From Anaerolineaceae bacterium UBA6133 (lineage in GTDB: Bacteria; Chloroflexota; Anaerolineae; Anaerolineales; Anaerolineaceae): 37,479 nt of DNA. Location: NCBI GenBank assembly GCA_002435825.1, contig DIVL01000056.1, forward strand, positions 1 to 37,479. The letters run 5' to 3'. The notes under the pieces are model-generated. The model worked only from the letters and a program-made list of their open reading frames with translations. It made no database searches and had not been told where the DNA came from. This document shows positions 34,155 through 37,479 of this stretch, in pieces; within the stretch, counting starts at the first letter, position 1, and every line of letters begins with the position of its first letter. The translations under genes and the position numbers were made by a program.

Positions 34155-36239
34155 ATGGATAGAAGACATACATTAACACTTCTACGAAAAATGATCGGAG
34201 AGGATAAAGACTTCCGTCCTGGTCAGTGGGAAGCCATTGAAGCCATTGCGGTAAAAAAACAACGAGTTCTGGTTGTGCAACGCACTGGATGGGGAAAGAG
34301 TCTGGTTTACTTTCTCGCCACCAAATTACTGCGCGATCAAGGTTCTGGTCCCACAGTCCTTATCAGCCCATTATTGTCACTTATGCGAAATCAAATTGAA
34401 ATGGCTGGAAGGATTGGTATCCGCGCTTTCACGATCAACAGCGCAAACAGAGCAGAATGGGCGGCAATTGAAGAAGCTTTAGCAAAAGATGAATGTGATT
34501 TAATGCTCATATCCCCAGAACGGTTAAATAATGAGCATTTCTTAAAAGAGGTTCTTCCACAAATTTCTGGGCGAATCGGTCTTTTTGTAGTGGATGAAGC
34601 GCACTGCATCTCCGATTGGGGACATGATTTTCGTCCGGATTATCGCCGCATTGTGCGGATTGTTCAGATGCTGCCAAAAGGCATCCCAGTACTTGGAACA
34701 ACCGCCACCGCAAACGACCGGGTTGTTGAGGATGTAAAGGTGCAGTTAGGTCCTGGACTTACTGTTCATCGTGGCTCGTTAGCACGTGACTCCCTGCGTT
34801 TGCAAAATATCCCACTAGTGAGTCAAAGTGAAAGATTGGCATGGTTAGCTGAAAATCTGCCAAAATTTAAGGGGAGTGGCATTATCTACTGTCTGACGGT
34901 TGCAGATACGAAAAAGGTAACTGGATGGCTAAAACAGAAAGGATTCTCAGCCGAGGCGTATCACGCTGGTAATGATAAGAATCTGGACCGTCCAGCATTA
35001 GAACAGGCATTTCTGAAGAATGAAGTCAAGATTCTTGTTGCTACTGTAGCGCTGGGCATGGGCTTTGACAAACCAGATATTGCCTTTGTTATCCACTTTC
35101 AACGCCCTGGTTCAGTGGTGGCTTACTATCAACAGGTTGGTCGTGCCGGGCGTGCGGTGGAAAAGTCATATGGCATTTTATTAAGCGGTCTCGAAGATGA
35201 TCAAATCCAGAACTACTTTATTGAATCAGCCTTTCCCAGTTTACAAGTTTCTCAAGACATCCTGAGAGTACTTGAACAAAGCGAAGGATTAGGAATCTAC
35301 GATATTTTAGCTCAAGTCAACACCTCAAAATCAGTGGCAGAGAAAGCCTTGAAGTTACTGGAAGTCGATGGAGCGGTGGGTCAGACCTATGATAAAAAGA
35401 CACTCTATTTCCGTACATTAAATTCTTGGCGCCCTGATAACGAGCGGGTCAATCGTGTGCAGAACTTGCGAAGATCCGAACTAGCGCAAATGCAGGCATA
35501 TGTGGATCATAGAGGCTGCTTGATGGAATTCTTAATGAAAGCTTTGGACGATCCTCATCCAGGTCCTTGCGGTCGCTGCGCTAATTGCAGGGGGCAAGGT
35601 TTCCCTGCGCATGTCTCCCAAACACTTTTACTGGAAGCGGAAAATTTCCTGAAAAGCGACCAGATCATCATTCAATCGCGCAAGAAATGCCCATATGGAT
35701 TGTTCCCCGCTCAAAAGCCGAGCATTCCTATTGAGTATCAGAACAGCGAGGGGCGCTCATTATGTTATTATGGCGATGCGGGATGGGGAAATTTGGTTCG
35801 ATCCGGGAAATATCAGGACAATCATTTTAGCGATGAATTAGTAAAAGCCTCGGTTCATTTGATCCGCGATATTTGGCAGCCCGATCCTTTTCCGGCCTGG
35901 GTCACCGCAATTCCATCCACACGTCACCCCAATCTTGTGCCCGACTTTGCTCGCCGATTGGCCATATCCTTGCGGATTCCTTTCTACCCTGTCATCCGTC
36001 GGATAAAAGAAGCTCCCGAACAAAAAACCATGCAAAACGGTACCATGCAAGCCCGTAATGTGATCAATACAATCCAGATAGATCAAAGAATCTCTCAAGA
36101 GCCGGTATTATTGGTCGATGATATTATTGATTCGGGATGGACAATGACCATGGCTGGCTACTTGCTGAAAAAGCAAGGAAGCGGTCAGGTTTACCCATTT
36201 ACTTTGGCACAAGCCACCTCAAGGAATGCAAACGGATGA
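34155..36239 (+). CDS. RecQ-like helicase fused to a ComF-like phosphoribosyltransferase domain
   Basis: In this 694-aa protein residues 1-~340 are a RecQ-like superfamily-2 helicase core: RPGQ (21-24), Walker A TGWGKS (44-49), DEAH (147-150) within FVVDEAHCISDWGHDFRPDY, GTTATAN, and motif VI QQVGRAGRA. A linker with the RecQ-type zinc Cys cluster follows (RGC..., PCGRCANC). In place of HRDC, the C-terminal part (about 530-694) looks like a phosphoribosyltransferase: a TMQARNV segment and the PRPP motif LLVDDIIDSGWT (652-663), as in ComFC. Zinc-finger helicase plus ComF-type PRT resembles a fused ComFA/ComFC. The stop overlaps the DprA-like start (ATGA), so the two work together. The pair is more AT-rich than its surroundings, suggesting transfer. 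No strong ribosome site precedes ATG 34155. Confidence 0.88.
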   Translation: MDRRHTLTLLRKMIGEDKDFRPGQWEAIEAIAVKKQRVLVVQRTGWGKSLVYFLATKLLRDQGSGPTVLISPLLSLMRNQIEMAGRIGIRAFTINSANRAEWAAIEEALAKDECDLMLISPERLNNEHFLKEVLPQISGRIGLFVVDEAHCISDWGHDFRPDYRRIVRIVQMLPKGIPVLGTTATANDRVVEDVKVQLGPGLTVHRGSLARDSLRLQNIPLVSQSERLAWLAENLPKFKGSGIIYCLTVADTKKVTGWLKQKGFSAEAYHAGNDKNLDRPALEQAFLKNEVKILVATVALGMGFDKPDIAFVIHFQRPGSVVAYYQQVGRAGRAVEKSYGILLSGLEDDQIQNYFIESAFPSLQVSQDILRVLEQSEGLGIYDILAQVNTSKSVAEKALKLLEVDGAVGQTYDKKTLYFRTLNSWRPDNERVNRVQNLRRSELAQMQAYVDHRGCLMEFLMKALDDPHPGPCGRCANCRGQGFPAHVSQTLLLEAENFLKSDQIIIQSRKKCPYGLFPAQKPSIPIEYQNSEGRSLCYYGDAGWGNLVRSGKYQDNHFSDELVKASVHLIRDIWQPDPFPAWVTAIPSTRHPNLVPDFARRLAISLRIPFYPVIRRIKEAPEQKTMQNGTMQARNVINTIQIDQRISQEPVLLVDDIIDSGWTMTMAGYLLKKQGSGQVYPFTLAQATSRNANG

Positions 36240-37225
36240 CACTTTCACCTGATTCTCAAGCTTTATTATTACTTTGTTCACATCTGGGGCTTTCTTCTGC
36301 GCCAGAGTATTCCCCATTAACATTGAAAGACTGGAATCCGTTAGCAAAAAAGCTACTGTCGATCTCCAAGCGTCCAGTAGATCTAATAGAGCTGGATAAA
36401 GATGAACTAAAAGATTTGCTGGAGATGACTGAAGAGGAAGCTGAAAGAATCGCACACCTCCTACAGAGAAGTGGCTCCGTTGCCATAGAGTTAGAACGCC
36501 TCAAATCTTTCGGAATTGATGTGCTTACGAGAGCCGATGAGGATTATCCGGCACGGTACAAAGAGCGCCTGAAGGATTCAGCCCCAACGATCCTATTTTA
36601 CGCTGGAGAGAAAGATCTTTTGGGACAGCCTGGAATTGCAGTGGTTGGATCACGTCACCTGGATGAAGCTGGGCAGGCCTGTGCTGAATTTGTGGGCAAT
36701 GCCTGTGGCTTGTCTGGATTGGTATTATATTCTGGTGGAGCAAAAGGGGTTGACTCCATCAGCATGAACGCGGCATTAACTTCAAGAGGAACGGCTGTTG
36801 GAATACTTGCTGACAGCTTGGAAAGATCAATCAGGAAGCCAGAAAATCGTGAAGCAATTTATCGTGGTGATTTATGCCTTGTAACGCCATATTCTCCCAG
36901 CGCGCCTTTTTCGGTTGGCACAGCAATGGGCAGAAACAAATTGATTTATACCCTTGCTGATTACGCCATTGTTGTGGCAAGCGATGCGGAAAAGGGAGGC
37001 ACATGGGCTGGCGCAACCGAAGCGCTTAAATCGAAATGGATTCCAGTTTTTGTCCTAAATCACCCTGACATGCCTGAAGGAAATAGAATGCTCATTCAAA
37101 AGGGTGCTTTACAATTCCCGCACCCGTTCCCAGAGCATCACCAAAAATTGAAACCTTGGCTGGATGAGCATAGTACGGAGATCAAATCTGATGCCTCTCA
37201 GTTGTCACTTTTTAATTTAACATGA
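36236..37225 (+). CDS. DprA/Smf-like DNA-processing protein
   Basis: This 329-aa protein has an N-terminal helical ~95 residues (helix-hairpin-helix/SAM-like), then a Rossmann-type DprA domain: YPARYKERLKDSAPTILFYAGE, AVVGSR, YSGGAKGVDSISMNAAL (canonical SGxAxGID..AH..AL) and GTAMGRNKLIYTLADYAIVV with GGTWAGATEAL. DprA binds single-stranded DNA and loads RecA in transformation; related proteins also occur in conflict modules. No winged helix follows the Rossmann domain. The last eight residues are QLSLFNLT, whose QLSLF (322-326) matches the sliding-clamp binding consensus QL[SD]LF. I chose ATG 36236 because it overlaps the upstream stop (ATGA) and AAGGA lies before it; an earlier in-frame start would lie deep within the helicase gene. 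Confidence 0.9.
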   Translation: MTLSPDSQALLLLCSHLGLSSAPEYSPLTLKDWNPLAKKLLSISKRPVDLIELDKDELKDLLEMTEEEAERIAHLLQRSGSVAIELERLKSFGIDVLTRADEDYPARYKERLKDSAPTILFYAGEKDLLGQPGIAVVGSRHLDEAGQACAEFVGNACGLSGLVLYSGGAKGVDSISMNAALTSRGTAVGILADSLERSIRKPENREAIYRGDLCLVTPYSPSAPFSVGTAMGRNKLIYTLADYAIVVASDAEKGGTWAGATEALKSKWIPVFVLNHPDMPEGNRMLIQKGALQFPHPFPEHHQKLKPWLDEHSTEIKSDASQLSLFNLT

Positions 37226-37479
37226 GATTGAGACTGAGAGAGCCTGGTGGCAAGCAAAATTTAATCATTTGCCCCCTCCAGTGCCTTTGAGGATTTGATT
37301 GTCACCTGACCGAGCACGGAAATGATCTTTAGCTGTACCAAAGCATAGCTAAAAATCATCGGAGATCCTGCAGTGAAACGCAAAAAGCACAGCCAGAACT
37401 AAGCCAAATGCACTCCAGCTGAATTTTCGCCACTTCTCTTCAAATAATTACTAATAGTTAGTCACCCTGAAATGGATGG
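37226..37479. other. Window end: intergenic, with one imperfect hairpin
   Basis: No reading frame with support is present. Arms at 37322-37334 and 37347-37359 pair with one mismatch in 13 around a 12-nt loop. There is no T-run after either arm, so it is not a clear terminator. The sequence is AT-rich like the helicase/DprA pair. Confidence 0.4.

Overview
The window most likely comes from a member of the Chloroflexota, probably class Anaerolineae. I infer this from several features together: a long carbohydrate-ABC operon with PTE/PA-rich lipoprotein linkers, a flotillin-like SPFH protein, a secreted repeat protein ending in an aliphatic-Pro motif (FLPMIIR), a Cys-rich protein of a type I associate with Chloroflexota, and mid-range GC. 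No rRNA, tRNA or CRISPR array is visible, so the taxonomic call is an inference.

Layout. (1) 1-2.4 kb: a 770-aa protein of unknown function that looks glycosidase-like. (2) 2.7-5.9 kb: a ferrous-iron uptake operon on the minus strand (feoA, feoB and a small Cys-rich FeoB-associated membrane protein). It is divergent from a DtxR-type metalloregulator on the plus strand, and two DtxR-like palindromes lie between them. (3) 5.9-9.7 kb: a Cys-rich protein, a pRiA4b ORF-3-like protein with a long C-terminal extension, and a 5'-truncated two-repeat secreted-type gene. (4) 10.0-12.0 kb: an SPFH/flotillin-like membrane protein. (5) 12.2-33.1 kb: one minus-strand operon of 13 genes, transcribed right to left from a clear sigma70-type promoter with a LacI-type palindrome just downstream. 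(6) 33.4-37.2 kb, plus strand: a deoxynucleoside kinase, then a translationally coupled pair made of a RecQ-like helicase fused to a ComF-like phosphoribosyltransferase and a DprA-like protein.

How the operon could work. It encodes a GH94 phosphorylase, two solute-binding proteins, two permease pairs, an NHL/TPR/YIP1-type membrane protein, a DUF5696 protein, a lipoprotein GH144-type glucanase, a LacI regulator, a second GH144-type enzyme without a signal peptide, and a GH35 enzyme. GH144 is a beta-1,2-glucanase family and a GH35 enzyme acting on beta-1,2-glucosidic linkages is known. I therefore propose that the locus cuts beta-1,2-glucan outside the cell, imports the oligosaccharides and degrades them inside, partly by phosphorolysis. 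No transporter ATPase is encoded, so a shared one elsewhere is expected.

Two observations stand out. First, the whole operon with its own promoter sits between two direct copies of a ~197-bp sequence (12023-12220 and 33091-33286). One copy abuts the SPFH gene and the other the kinase gene, as if a 21-kb cassette had entered a single ancestral divergent intergenic region and duplicated it. Second, the helicase-PRT/DprA pair recombines the three activities of the competence proteins ComFA, ComFC and DprA in a compact, AT-richer two-gene module. The DprA-like protein ends in a sliding-clamp-type motif. This pair is a candidate DNA-processing or defence system.
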